A stretch of 64,000 nucleotides of DNA from positions 1 to 64,000 of the forward strand of contig NZ_SSBJ01000037.1 in assembly GCF_004795055.1 (NCBI RefSeq), given 5' to 3'. Under the pieces are notes generated by a model. That model saw nothing but the letters and a program-made list of their open reading frames with translations. It did not search any database and was not told the DNA's origin. The translations under genes were made by a program, and so were the position numbers. Positions 25,733-33,553 of this stretch are shown here, piece by piece. Within the stretch, counting starts at the first letter, position 1. Each line of letters starts with the position of its first letter. This stretch comes from Streptomyces sp. A1136 (GTDB taxonomy: Bacteria; Actinomycetota; Actinomycetes; Streptomycetales; Streptomycetaceae).

Positions 25733-25921
25733 TCAGCCGCGGTCGTCCATCTCGTCCTGGATGTCGTCGAAGGAGGCCTGGCCGCTCTGCCGGGCCTCGT
25801 CGGCGCGCTGCCGCAGGCGCTCCTGCTCGGTCCGGTCCTGCCGGGAGGCTTCGTCCCGCTTGCCCTGCAGCTTCTGCTTGGCCTTCTGGGCCTTGTCCTG
25901 CATCTCGTCCTTGATGCCCAT
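25733..25921 (-). CDS. Small CsbD/YjbJ-like stress protein
   Basis: The product has 62 residues, highly charged and helical: MGIKDEMQDKAQKAKQKLQG, then KRDEASRQDRTEQERLRQRA. This is the usual size and composition of CsbD-like proteins, abundant in sigma-B-type stress responses, without known biochemical activity. GAGGAG lies upstream of the ATG. Confidence 0.7.
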   Translation of the reverse strand: MGIKDEMQDKAQKAKQKLQGKRDEASRQDRTEQERLRQRADEARQSGQASFDDIQDEMDDRG

Positions 25922-26232
25922 GAGGGGGGACTCCTCGTCGTGGGGGGTGGTCGATCCTCGACGAGCCTGGCACGGGCAGGGGTGCGACGCCGCTCGCGCT
26001 GGGCCGATCGGGTACCGCCGGCCCGCTGCGGGGAAGTCCGCGTGGGGCACCGGCCGGGAGCGCTTGAGGAGTATGCGAAGCGGGCCCGACCCGGGGCTCG
26101 AAGATGGTCCGTACCGAGTCGGGCCCCACGGAGCCGCCGGGCCCCCCCGGCTCCCCGGACGGGCACGACACCGTCCGGCGATCACCGCCCACGTACCGCT
26201 TGGCCGTCCCGCGACTGCTTTGGAGGCGCGAG

Positions 26233-26448
26233 TTGAGCACGAACCCCTTCGACGTCGAAGACGGACGTTTCCACGTGATGGTCAACGACGAGGACCAGTA
26301 CTGCCTGTGGCCCGTGTTCGCCCCGACGCCTGCGGGCTGGCGGATCGTCTTCGGCGAGGCGGCCAAGGCCGAGTGCCTGGAGTACGTCGAGCAGAACTGG
26401 ACCGACCTGCGCCCCAAGAGCCTCCGGGAAGCCGTGGCGGCGGGCTGA
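26233..26448 (+). CDS. MbtH-like protein
   Basis: The product has 71 residues with the full MbtH signature: [38 protein letters not shown] and [19 protein letters not shown]. The conserved Trp residues are present. MbtH proteins bind and activate adenylation domains of nonribosomal peptide synthetases. None is in this window, so the protein is an orphan that may serve a distant NRPS. The TTG start has GGAGG (26222-26226). Confidence 0.92.
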   Translation: MSTNPFDVEDGRFHVMVNDEDQYCLWPVFAPTPAGWRIVFGEAAKAECLEYVEQNWTDLRPKSLREAVAAG

Positions 26449-26624
26449 GGCCGCCGTACGGCCTCCGGTCCACGTCCACGTCCGCGTCGTGCGGCGCCCG
26501 CGGAGCGCACGGGCACGCCCGACGAAGCCGAACGACGGCAACCGTCGTACCGGGTCTGCCATCGCCCGGGCAGGTGCGCGGTGTTCCAGGGAAAGTCCGG
26601 GTCCGTGCGCGGGTGTCGTGGTCG

Positions 26625-27416
26625 TTACTTCGGGTCGCTGTTGAACTTCGAGGTCGACCAGAAGTAGCCGAGCACCGTGAGGGCCACGCACCAGGCGACG
26701 GCGAGCCATCCGTTGTATCCGATCTCGGTGCCTAGCAGCAGACCGCGCAGGGTCTCGATGGCCGGGGTGAACGGCTGGTACTGGGCGATCGGCTGGAACC
26801 AGCCGGGCATGGACTCGGTGGGGGTGAAGGCGCTGGAGAGGAGCGGCAGGAGGATCAGGGGCATGGCGTTGTTGCCGGCGGCCTCGGCGGTGGGGCTGAC
26901 GAGGCCCATGCCGACCGCGATCCAGGTGAGCGCCAGGGCGAAGAGGACGAGCAGTCCGAACGCGGCCAGCCATTCCAGGACGGTGGCGTCGGTGGAACGG
27001 AAGCCGATGGCGACGGCGACGGCGCCGACGAGGACCACGCTCATGATCGACTGCAGGACGCTGCCGACGACGTGCCCGACGAGCACCGACGGGCGGTGGA
27101 TGGCCATGGTGCGGAAGCGGGCGATGATGCCTTCGCTCATGTCGTTGGAGACGGACACCGCCGTCCCGATCACGGTGCTGCCGATGGTCATGAGGAGCAG
27201 GCCGGGGACGAGGTAGGCGATGTAGGCGGAGCGGTCGGGCGCGCCGCCGGTGATGCCCGCGCTCATCGTGTCGCCGAAGATGTAGACGAAGAGCAACAGC
27301 AGCATGATCGGCGTGAGCAGCAGGTTCAGGGTGAGGGAGGGGTAGCGCCGGGCGTGCAGGAGGTTGCGGCGCAGCATCGTGGACGAGTCGCGGAGCGCGA
27401 GGGAGAGGGAGCTCAT
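26625..27416 (-). CDS. ABC-2 type transporter permease (DrrB-like)
   Basis: The product has 263 residues and six membrane segments. NLLHARRYPSLTLNLLLTPI, then IAYLVPGLLLMTIGSTVIGT and PFTPAIETLRGLLLGTEIG, match DrrB-type drug/lipid exporters. Its start overlaps the stop of the ATPase gene by ATGA (27413-27416). Together they form a complete half-size exporter. Confidence 0.88.
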   Translation of the reverse strand: MSSLSLALRDSSTMLRRNLLHARRYPSLTLNLLLTPIMLLLLFVYIFGDTMSAGITGGAPDRSAYIAYLVPGLLLMTIGSTVIGTAVSVSNDMSEGIIARFRTMAIHRPSVLVGHVVGSVLQSIMSVVLVGAVAVAIGFRSTDATVLEWLAAFGLLVLFALALTWIAVGMGLVSPTAEAAGNNAMPLILLPLLSSAFTPTESMPGWFQPIAQYQPFTPAIETLRGLLLGTEIGYNGWLAVAWCVALTVLGYFWSTSKFNSDPK

Positions 27417-28396
27417 CGGACGTCCTCCTTGGACATGTCGGCCCGGGCGGTCTGGCCGGTCTGGTGGGGGACCTTGGCGCCGCCGGTGAGGGCGAAGAAG
27501 ACGTCGTCGAGGTCGGGGGTGTGCACGGTCAGTTCGTCGGCCTCGATGCCGGCCGCGTCGAGCCGGTCGAGGACGGAGCGCAGTTCGCGCTGGCTGCCGT
27601 CGTTCGGGATCTGCAGGGCCAGGGCCTCGTCGTCCCGGCTTCCCTCGGGCAGCGCGGAGGCGGCCGACCGGTAGGCGACGGGGTCGGTGAAGCGGAGGCG
27701 GACGTGGCCGCCGGGGACCAGCCGCTTCAACTCCTCAGCGCTCCCCTCCGCGGCGATCCTGCCGTCGTTCAACACGGCGATGCGGTCAGCGAGTTCGTCG
27801 GCCTCCTCCAGGTACTGGGTGGTGAGGAAGACGGTGACGCCGCCCCCGACGAGTTCACGGATGATCTGCCACATGTTGTGGCGGGAGCGCGGGTCGAGGC
27901 CGGTGGTCGGCTCGTCGAGGAAGATGATCCGCGGGTCGCCGACCAGGGTCATGGCAATGTCGAGGCGGCGCTTCATACCGCCCGAATAGGTGGAGGCGGG
28001 CTTCTTCGCGGCCGCGACGAGGTCGAAGCGCTCCAGCAGCTCGGCGGTGACCCGCCGCCCCTCTCTCTTGGTCAGGTGGTGCAGGTCCGCCATGAGGAGC
28101 ATGTTCTCCTCTCCCGTGATCAGACCGTCGACGGCGGAGAACTGCCCGGTGACGCCGATCGCCCGGCGGACCGCCTGCGGGTCGGTGGCGAGGTCGTGGC
28201 CGCCGACGCGGATCTCGCCGGCATCCGCGGTGATGAGGGTGGAGAGGATCTTGACGGCGGTGGTCTTGCCGGCGCCGTTCGGGCCGAGGAGTGCGAAGAC
28301 GGTGCCCGTGGGGACGGTGAGGTCGACGCCGTCGAGGACGGTCTTGTCGCCGTAGGACTTTCGCAGCCCGTTCGCCGCGATGGCCGGATCGGTCAT
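27413..28396 (-). CDS. ABC transporter ATPase (DrrA-like)
   Basis: The product has 327 residues. Walker A is GPNGAGKTT, the signature YSGGMKRRLDIAM, Walker B RIIFLDEPTTGLD, and the H-loop is replaced by TTQYLEEADELADR as in DrrA-type proteins, where Gln takes the place of His. The C-terminal ~85 residues carry the DrrA extension. It is the second gene after the DUF4097 gene, 27 bp away. Substrate unknown; the regulator upstream may sense it. Confidence 0.9.
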   Translation of the reverse strand: MTDPAIAANGLRKSYGDKTVLDGVDLTVPTGTVFALLGPNGAGKTTAVKILSTLITADAGEIRVGGHDLATDPQAVRRAIGVTGQFSAVDGLITGEENMLLMADLHHLTKREGRRVTAELLERFDLVAAAKKPASTYSGGMKRRLDIAMTLVGDPRIIFLDEPTTGLDPRSRHNMWQIIRELVGGGVTVFLTTQYLEEADELADRIAVLNDGRIAAEGSAEELKRLVPGGHVRLRFTDPVAYRSAASALPEGSRDDEALALQIPNDGSQRELRSVLDRLDAAGIEADELTVHTPDLDDVFFALTGGAKVPHQTGQTARADMSKEDVR

Positions 28397-28423
28397 GAGG
28401 GGTGCTCCTTCAGGGGCTGCGGG

Positions 28424-29095
28424 TCAGATGCTGCGGGCGGTGATGTCGCCGTAGGAGGTGGTGGCGTGGATGTGCAGGCCGGCTCCGGCGCCGTCGCTGT
28501 TCTTGAGGCTGTTGTGGATGCGCCCGCAGGCGGTGCCGGCGTCCAGGGTCGCGGAGACGCCGCGGGCCGCGCCGACCGAGATCTCGCCGGCCTCGGTGCG
28601 CAGGGTGACTGTGCCTCGCTTCCCCTCAGTGACGTGGAGGTCGCCCTTCTGGGTGCTGATCTCGGCGGGACCGCCGAGGCGGCCGACCGAGATGTCACCG
28701 GAGAGGAGGGCGAGGCGGGCGCTCATGGTCTCGTCGAGCTTGATCGAGCCCTGTGCGGCTTCGAAGGCGACATCGCCGAGCCGTCCGACGCCCCGGAACT
28801 CGGCGACGGCCGCCTTGGCCTCGACGTGGGAACCGGCGGGCAGTTGAACGGTCACCTCGACGAATCCCGAGTGGCCGAGGAGGCGGTTCTTCGCCGGTGC
28901 GACCCCGACGCGCAGCACGCCGTCCTCGTACGTGACGGTGGTCTGTTCGGCGGCCTTGACGTCGCGGCTCTTCGAGGCGTTCGCCGGCAGGACCTCGACC
29001 GCGGTGTCGGCCCGGTCGGTGGCGATGAAGCGGATGTGTCCCGCCGGGACGTCGAGGACGACCGATACCGGGGCGGGGGTGTCGAACTTCTGCAT
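28424..29095 (-). CDS. DUF4097 beta-helix-like protein
   Basis: The product has 223 residues built of short repeated strands (SVVLDVPAGHIRFIATDRAD, VEVTVQLPAGSHVEAKAAVA, GDISVGRLGGPAEISTQKGD), the right-handed beta pattern of DUF4097/DUF4098 proteins. There is no signal peptide, so it is cytoplasmic. Two starts both have good ribosome-binding sites: ATG 29095 (GGAGGAG) and ATG 29113 (AAGGAG, six extra residues). The DUF4097-DrrA-DrrB order suggests a membrane-stress or drug-response module. Confidence 0.85.
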   Translation of the reverse strand: MQKFDTPAPVSVVLDVPAGHIRFIATDRADTAVEVLPANASKSRDVKAAEQTTVTYEDGVLRVGVAPAKNRLLGHSGFVEVTVQLPAGSHVEAKAAVAEFRGVGRLGDVAFEAAQGSIKLDETMSARLALLSGDISVGRLGGPAEISTQKGDLHVTEGKRGTVTLRTEAGEISVGAARGVSATLDAGTACGRIHNSLKNSDGAGAGLHIHATTSYGDITARSI

Positions 29096-29226
29096 GGTGA
29101 GCTCCTCCTGCATCGTGCGCTCCTTCCGGACCGCCGTTTCTTATGCTCGAAACGCTACGTTGCATTTCCAGTCTTGGCAACGAAGTCGTTGCGCATGACC
29201 AGCATCACCGCAGATGAAGGCGGGTA

Positions 29227-29283
29227 AATCATTGCAATGATTCGAGAAGTAATGCAACGTCGGACGCGATAGCCATTGCAATG
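29227..29283. promoter_or_regulatory. ATTGCAAT operators between DUF4097 operon and MarR gene
   Basis: AATCATTGCAATGATT (29227-29242) is a perfect 16-bp palindrome and CATTGCAATG (29274-29283) is a second site 46 bp away. Half-sites TAATGCAACG (29250-29259) and CGTTGCAT (about 29157) lie around them. These sites sit over both divergent starts and are the probable targets of the MarR-like protein. Confidence 0.7.
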
Positions 29284-29336
29284 AACTAGGTGTGAACGCT
29301 ATGCTTGAGCCCCCACGGACCACGAAGGAGACCGCG

Positions 29337-30071
29337 ATGCCGGGAGGCAGACTCACCCAGCAGGAACGCCAGCAGATCGCGCTGGGGTTGGCCGACGGCC
29401 TCGCCTACGCGGAGATCGCCAGACGCCTCGACCGGCCGACCTCGACGATCACCCGCGAGGTGATGCGCAACGGCGGCCCCACCGCCTACCGCGCCGAACT
29501 GGCCCACCGCGCCACCGAACACCGCGCCCACCGCCGCCGACCGGCCGCGGCCCGGGGCGCCGACACGCCCCCGCAGGCCCACGGGCGCGATGTCGAGGCC
29601 GTGCGCGCGTACGAGGAGACGTTCACCACCGCGGTGATGGCCGCGGGCACGCCCAAGATGATGTCCCGCGTACTGGCCTGCCTCACCCTGACCGACACCG
29701 GCAGCCTCACCGCGTCCGAACTCGCCCAGCGGCTCCAGGTCAGCCCGGCGTCGATCTCCAAGGCGGTCACCTTCCTGGAGAGTCAGGGGCTCGTCCGCCG
29801 TGAACGCGACGAACGCCGGCGCGAGCGCTACGTCGTGGACGACGACGTCTGGTACGAATCGATGATGGCCAGCGCCCGCTCCACCGCCGGCATGGTGGAA
29901 ATCTTCCGGCAAGGGGTCCCCGTGCTCGGTCCGGACACCCCCGCCGGCGTCCGCCTGGAGAACGTCGCCCGCTTCCTCGACTTCGTCTCCGAGAGCATCG
30001 CCCGCGCCGCGGAGCAGGCCCGCGACATCCTCTACGCGAAACCCGCCACCACCCCGGACGACACCGCCTGA
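29337..30071 (+). CDS. MarR/GbsR-like regulator with extra N-terminal helix-turn-helix
   Basis: The protein has 244 residues. Residues 5-50 carry an IS30-type helix-turn-helix (LTQQERQQIALGLADGLAYA, EIARRLDRPTSTITREVMRN). From about residue 100 follows a MarR/GbsR winged helix (LTASELAQRLQVSPASISKA, VTFLESQGLVRRERDERR). Two DNA-binding domains in one chain fit the two or more operator sites upstream. The ATG at 29337 has AAGGAG at 29325-29330. It is divergent from the DUF4097/ABC operon and likely represses both. Confidence 0.85.
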   Translation: MPGGRLTQQERQQIALGLADGLAYAEIARRLDRPTSTITREVMRNGGPTAYRAELAHRATEHRAHRRRPAAARGADTPPQAHGRDVEAVRAYEETFTTAVMAAGTPKMMSRVLACLTLTDTGSLTASELAQRLQVSPASISKAVTFLESQGLVRRERDERRRERYVVDDDVWYESMMASARSTAGMVEIFRQGVPVLGPDTPAGVRLENVARFLDFVSESIARAAEQARDILYAKPATTPDDTA

Positions 30072-30270
30072 GCGTGCGCCCCGGGGGCAGTTCGGTCCGG
30101 GGCAGTTCGGTCCGGGGCGCACGGGGGCGCGGGGCCGGGGCGGGGCCGTGGCCGCCTTCCACGAGAGGCGGTCTTCTCACCGCCCCTCGCCGCCACGCCC
30201 TGCGGGGAACACGGCGGCGAGAAGCGGACCCGGTCGGCGCTCGATCGCGCCGTGGTGCCCGATCGGGCGG

Positions 30271-30876
30271 TCAGGTCAGGTTCAGGCGGGTGTAGGGGCG
30301 GACGTCGATGACGGTCATGCCCGCCGCGTGGGCCGCCTCGACACCCTCGTCGCTGTCCTCGTAGACGGTGCAGCGCGAGGGGTGGGCCCCGAGCGACTCG
30401 GCCGCGCGCAGGAAGATGTCCGGCGCCGGCTTTCCGCGGTCGACGTCGTCGCGGGTCACGAGGGCGTCGAAGTGGTCGCGGAACGGCTGGTGGCGCAAGG
30501 TCGCCTCGATGACGTGACGGGCTCCGCCGGACGCCACCGCCATGGGGACCCGGCCGTGCATGGCCTCGACGACCCGGAGCACCGCCGGGTGCGGCCGTAC
30601 GGTGTGCGCCTCCCGGAGGAACATCCGGTCGCGGTCCGCGACCAGTTCCTCCACGGCCCTGGAGAGCCGCAGGGAGCGCTCGTCGACCAGGGTGCGGATC
30701 ATCTCCGCCGACGAGAGTCCGGTGCGCGCGTCGAACCACTCCTGGGCGAGGTCCACGCCCTCGGGGGAAAGGACGGCGGCCATCGCACGGTAGTTGGCGT
30801 ACTGGCTGTCGACCAGCGTGCCGTCCCAGTCGAACAGCAGACAACTGGCGTGTCGGGGGGCGAGATCGGGGTGCAT
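30271..30876 (-). CDS. HAD-superfamily phosphatase, last gene of cyclitol operon
   Basis: The product has 201 residues. Motif I is FDWDGTLVDSQ (Asp nucleophile and acid), motif II VASGG, motif III Lys in RGKPAPDIF, motif IV YEDSDEGVEAA. The helical cap resembles beta-phosphoglucomutase/sugar phosphatase types. GGAAGG supports ATG 30876. It lies 124 bp after the MFS gene on the same strand. In a cyclitol pathway it could remove phosphate from a C7 intermediate, as HAD proteins do in other EEVS clusters; this is inference. Confidence 0.8.
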   Translation of the reverse strand: MHPDLAPRHASCLLFDWDGTLVDSQYANYRAMAAVLSPEGVDLAQEWFDARTGLSSAEMIRTLVDERSLRLSRAVEELVADRDRMFLREAHTVRPHPAVLRVVEAMHGRVPMAVASGGARHVIEATLRHQPFRDHFDALVTRDDVDRGKPAPDIFLRAAESLGAHPSRCTVYEDSDEGVEAAHAAGMTVIDVRPYTRLNLT

Positions 30877-31000
30877 GCTGCCTTCCGGGTCAGAGGATGT
30901 GCCTACGTGTGGTCGCCTCGCGCGCCCCACCCCGCCCGGGTCGGGGCGGAGGGGACGCGCCGGCGGGGGGTGTCCCGATCGGCCCGCGACCGCCGCGCGG

Positions 31001-32332
31001 TCACTCGGTGAGCCGCGCGGGCGCCGGCCGTACGGCGCTCACCAGGGGTTTGCCCCGGGTCTCGGGCATGTACCGGGTCAAGGCCAGTGCCGAGGCCCCG
31101 GTGATCGCGGCGTACAGGGCGAACGTACCGGCCAGGGACAGGTGCTCGACCAACGGGAGGAACGTCGTGGCCACCACGAAGTCCGCCGCCCAGTGGGCCG
31201 CCGTGGCCAGGCTCATCAGGGCGCCCCGGGCCTCGGAGGGGTAGATCTCCGCGATGTACACCCAGAAGACGGCCGCCGGGCCGACGGCCCCGGCGGTGAT
31301 GAAGAGGCACAGCAACAGGGCGGTGGCGGCTCCCTCCCGGCCGAGGCTCTCGGCGGTGGTGATCGCCGCGGCGGTGAGCGCCATGACCAGCAGCCCCCCG
31401 ATCATCAGCGGTCGCCGCCCCCAACGGTCGAGGAACAGCACGGTGAGCACCGTGGCCGCGACGTTGCAGATCCCCACCAGGATCGATCCCAACAGGCCGC
31501 CCGCGGAGGTGAGCCCGCCGGCGGCCAGGATGGTGGGGGCGTAGTAGACGGCCGTGTTCAGGCCGGTGAGATGGACCAGGATCGCGATCGCGAGACCCAG
31601 CGCCACCCACCGACGGCCCGCCAACCGACAGGCCCGGCGCAGTCCGGCGCCCCGCCGCCCGACTGCCGGGGCGGGGTGGTCGTCGTCGCCCGTCCCCAGG
31701 CCGAGCCGGGCCGCGGCCCGCGCCGCCCGGACCCGGTGACCCCGGCTGCGCAGCCAGTCCGGCGACTCGGGGACCAGGAACATCCCGGTGAGCAGGAGCA
31801 GGGCGGGAGCGATGCCGACTCCGAGCATCCAGCGCCAGGCGCCCGCCGGTTCCAGCGCGTAGGCGACGACGTAGGACAGCAGCAGGCCGATGGTGATCAT
31901 GAGCTGGTTCAGCGTGACCAGCGCCCCCCGGCGGGCCGGCGGCGCGATCTCCGAGATGTACAGCGGCACCGCGAAGGAGGTGGCGCCCAGGGACAGGCCG
32001 ACCAGGAAACGGCCGGCGAGGAGCGAGCACGCTCCGGCGGCGGCCGCGGACGCCAGGGTGCCCGCCGCGTACACGGCGGCCGCGCCGCCGATCACGGGGA
32101 GTCGGCCGAGGCGGTCCGCGAGCCGGCCGCTGCCGGGCGCCGTAAGGGCTGCCCCCAGCAGGGCGGCCGACACGGCGGCGCCCTGCGACCAGGACGACAG
32201 CCCGTACTCGGCGGTCACCAGGGGCAGGGCGCCGGCGATGACGCCGGTGCCGTAGCCGAACAGCAGCCCCCCGACGGAGGCGACGCAGACCGTCAGGGTG
32301 CGGGTGGTCGCCGGTGATCCGGTCGGGCTCAC
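31001..32332 (-). CDS. Sugar-porter-family MFS transporter
   Basis: The product has 443 residues and twelve membrane segments. Sugar-porter signatures are present: GRLADRLGRLPVIGG, PLYISEIAPPARRGALV, VPESPDWLRSRG, TGLNTAVYYAPTIL, and the closing RYMPETRGKPL. Relatives carry hexoses, pentoses or inositol. The GTG start overlaps the stop of the Gfo/Idh/MocA gene in GTGA. It may import a polyol precursor or export the cyclitol. Confidence 0.88.
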   Translation of the reverse strand: MSPTGSPATTRTLTVCVASVGGLLFGYGTGVIAGALPLVTAEYGLSSWSQGAAVSAALLGAALTAPGSGRLADRLGRLPVIGGAAAVYAAGTLASAAAAGACSLLAGRFLVGLSLGATSFAVPLYISEIAPPARRGALVTLNQLMITIGLLLSYVVAYALEPAGAWRWMLGVGIAPALLLLTGMFLVPESPDWLRSRGHRVRAARAAARLGLGTGDDDHPAPAVGRRGAGLRRACRLAGRRWVALGLAIAILVHLTGLNTAVYYAPTILAAGGLTSAGGLLGSILVGICNVAATVLTVLFLDRWGRRPLMIGGLLVMALTAAAITTAESLGREGAATALLLCLFITAGAVGPAAVFWVYIAEIYPSEARGALMSLATAAHWAADFVVATTFLPLVEHLSLAGTFALYAAITGASALALTRYMPETRGKPLVSAVRPAPARLTE

Positions 32333-33423
32333 CGGGCCCCCGCGGCCTTTGTCGCCTCCGTCGCCTCCGTCGCCTCCGTCGAGGTGACCACGGCGGCGCC
32401 GCCGGCGGCGGCGGACGCCACGAGCGCGCTCCCCACCCGCGCCGTGCGCCGGGAGTCCGCGAGCGGGATCGGCGCGGGCGAACCCTCGCGCACGGCCCGG
32501 GCGAACGCCTCCACCTGGAGCCGGTAGTGGTTCGCCGACGGGACGGTCTCCTCCCGGACGCCGTCCCCGGTGAGGACGGTGAGGACCCCGTCCTCACCGT
32601 CCATGGCCCAGGCGTTGCGCACCACGACGGTGCCGCGCGTGCCCTGGAGTTCGAAGGCCGCGCGCGGGCCGTAGTCGATGCTGTAGTCGACGACCGCCGA
32701 GCGGCCCCCGCCGAAGTCCATCGTCGCGACCGCGCTGGTGTCCACGGTGAGGCCGGGGCGGCTGCTGAACCGGGCACTCACCCGGTGCGGCGCCCGGCCG
32801 AAGAAGAACAGCGGGACGTCGACGGCGTAGCAGCCGACGTCCCAGGTGGCACCGCCGCCGAGGCCCGGCTCCAGTCGGATGTTGCCGCTGCCGCTCTCGA
32901 TGCGGAAGGCGAAGGAGGCGCGTACGAGGCGCAGTTCGCCGATCTCGCCCGAGGCGAGGATCTCGGCGGCGCGCCGCTGCTGGGGGTGGAAGCGGTACAT
33001 GAACGCCTCCATCACGGTGCGGGACGCCGCTTCGGCAGCCTTCTCGACGCGGGCGCAGCCTTCCTCGTCCATCGCCATGGGCTTCTCGACCAGGACGTGC
33101 TTGCCGGCCGCCAAGGCACGCAGCGTCCACTCGACGTGGTCGGTGTTGGGCAGCGGTACGTAGACGGCGTCGACCGCGGGGTCCGCCAGGAGCGTGGCGT
33201 AGTCCGGGTGGGCCGTGGCGCCGTGGGCGCGGGCGAGTTCCGCGGCGGCGGCGGCCCGTTCGGGGCGGCTGGCGAGGGCGGTGAGCGCGCAACCGGGCGT
33301 CGCGGCGATGGCGGGCATCAGGTGGGTGGCGATGTAGGAGGTGGCCCCGAGGACCCCCCAGCGCAGGGCGCCGTCGTGTCCGTCGTGTCCGTCGTGCCCG
33401 TGGTGTCCGTCGTGTGTCGTCAT
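32329..33423 (-). CDS. Gfo/Idh/MocA-family oxidoreductase
   Basis: The product has 364 residues. The NAD-binding Rossmann motif is WGVLGATSYIATHLMPAIAA, followed by VYVPLPNTDHVEWTLRALAA and the catalytic EKPMAMDEE. MEAFMYRFHPQQRRAAEIL and GGGATWDVGCYAVDV follow the trans-dihydrodiol/sugar dehydrogenase branch. The first 15 residues are a His/Asp/Gly repeat (HDGHHGHDGHDGHDG), and the C-terminus has TEATEATEAT; both are unusual low-complexity tails. It is coupled to the MFS gene downstream. Confidence 0.88.
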   Translation of the reverse strand: MTTHDGHHGHDGHDGHDGALRWGVLGATSYIATHLMPAIAATPGCALTALASRPERAAAAAELARAHGATAHPDYATLLADPAVDAVYVPLPNTDHVEWTLRALAAGKHVLVEKPMAMDEEGCARVEKAAEAASRTVMEAFMYRFHPQQRRAAEILASGEIGELRLVRASFAFRIESGSGNIRLEPGLGGGATWDVGCYAVDVPLFFFGRAPHRVSARFSSRPGLTVDTSAVATMDFGGGRSAVVDYSIDYGPRAAFELQGTRGTVVVRNAWAMDGEDGVLTVLTGDGVREETVPSANHYRLQVEAFARAVREGSPAPIPLADSRRTARVGSALVASAAAGGAAVVTSTEATEATEATKAAGAR

Positions 33424-33553
33424 GCCTGGTCCTCCGTCTGGTTCTCCGCCCGGTTCTCCGTCATGCCGGGTCGTGGCTCACGGGTGGCCGTACGCGGGGC
33501 CCCGTTCCGCGAGGGCCTGTCATGTACGGGCGCCTGCCGAAGGCGTGCCTGCG

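Noticed and set aside
30794-32317. 507-residue plus-strand frame opposite the MFS gene
   Set aside because: Antisense of a clear sugar porter; composition (Gly/Gln/Arg) is not protein-like.
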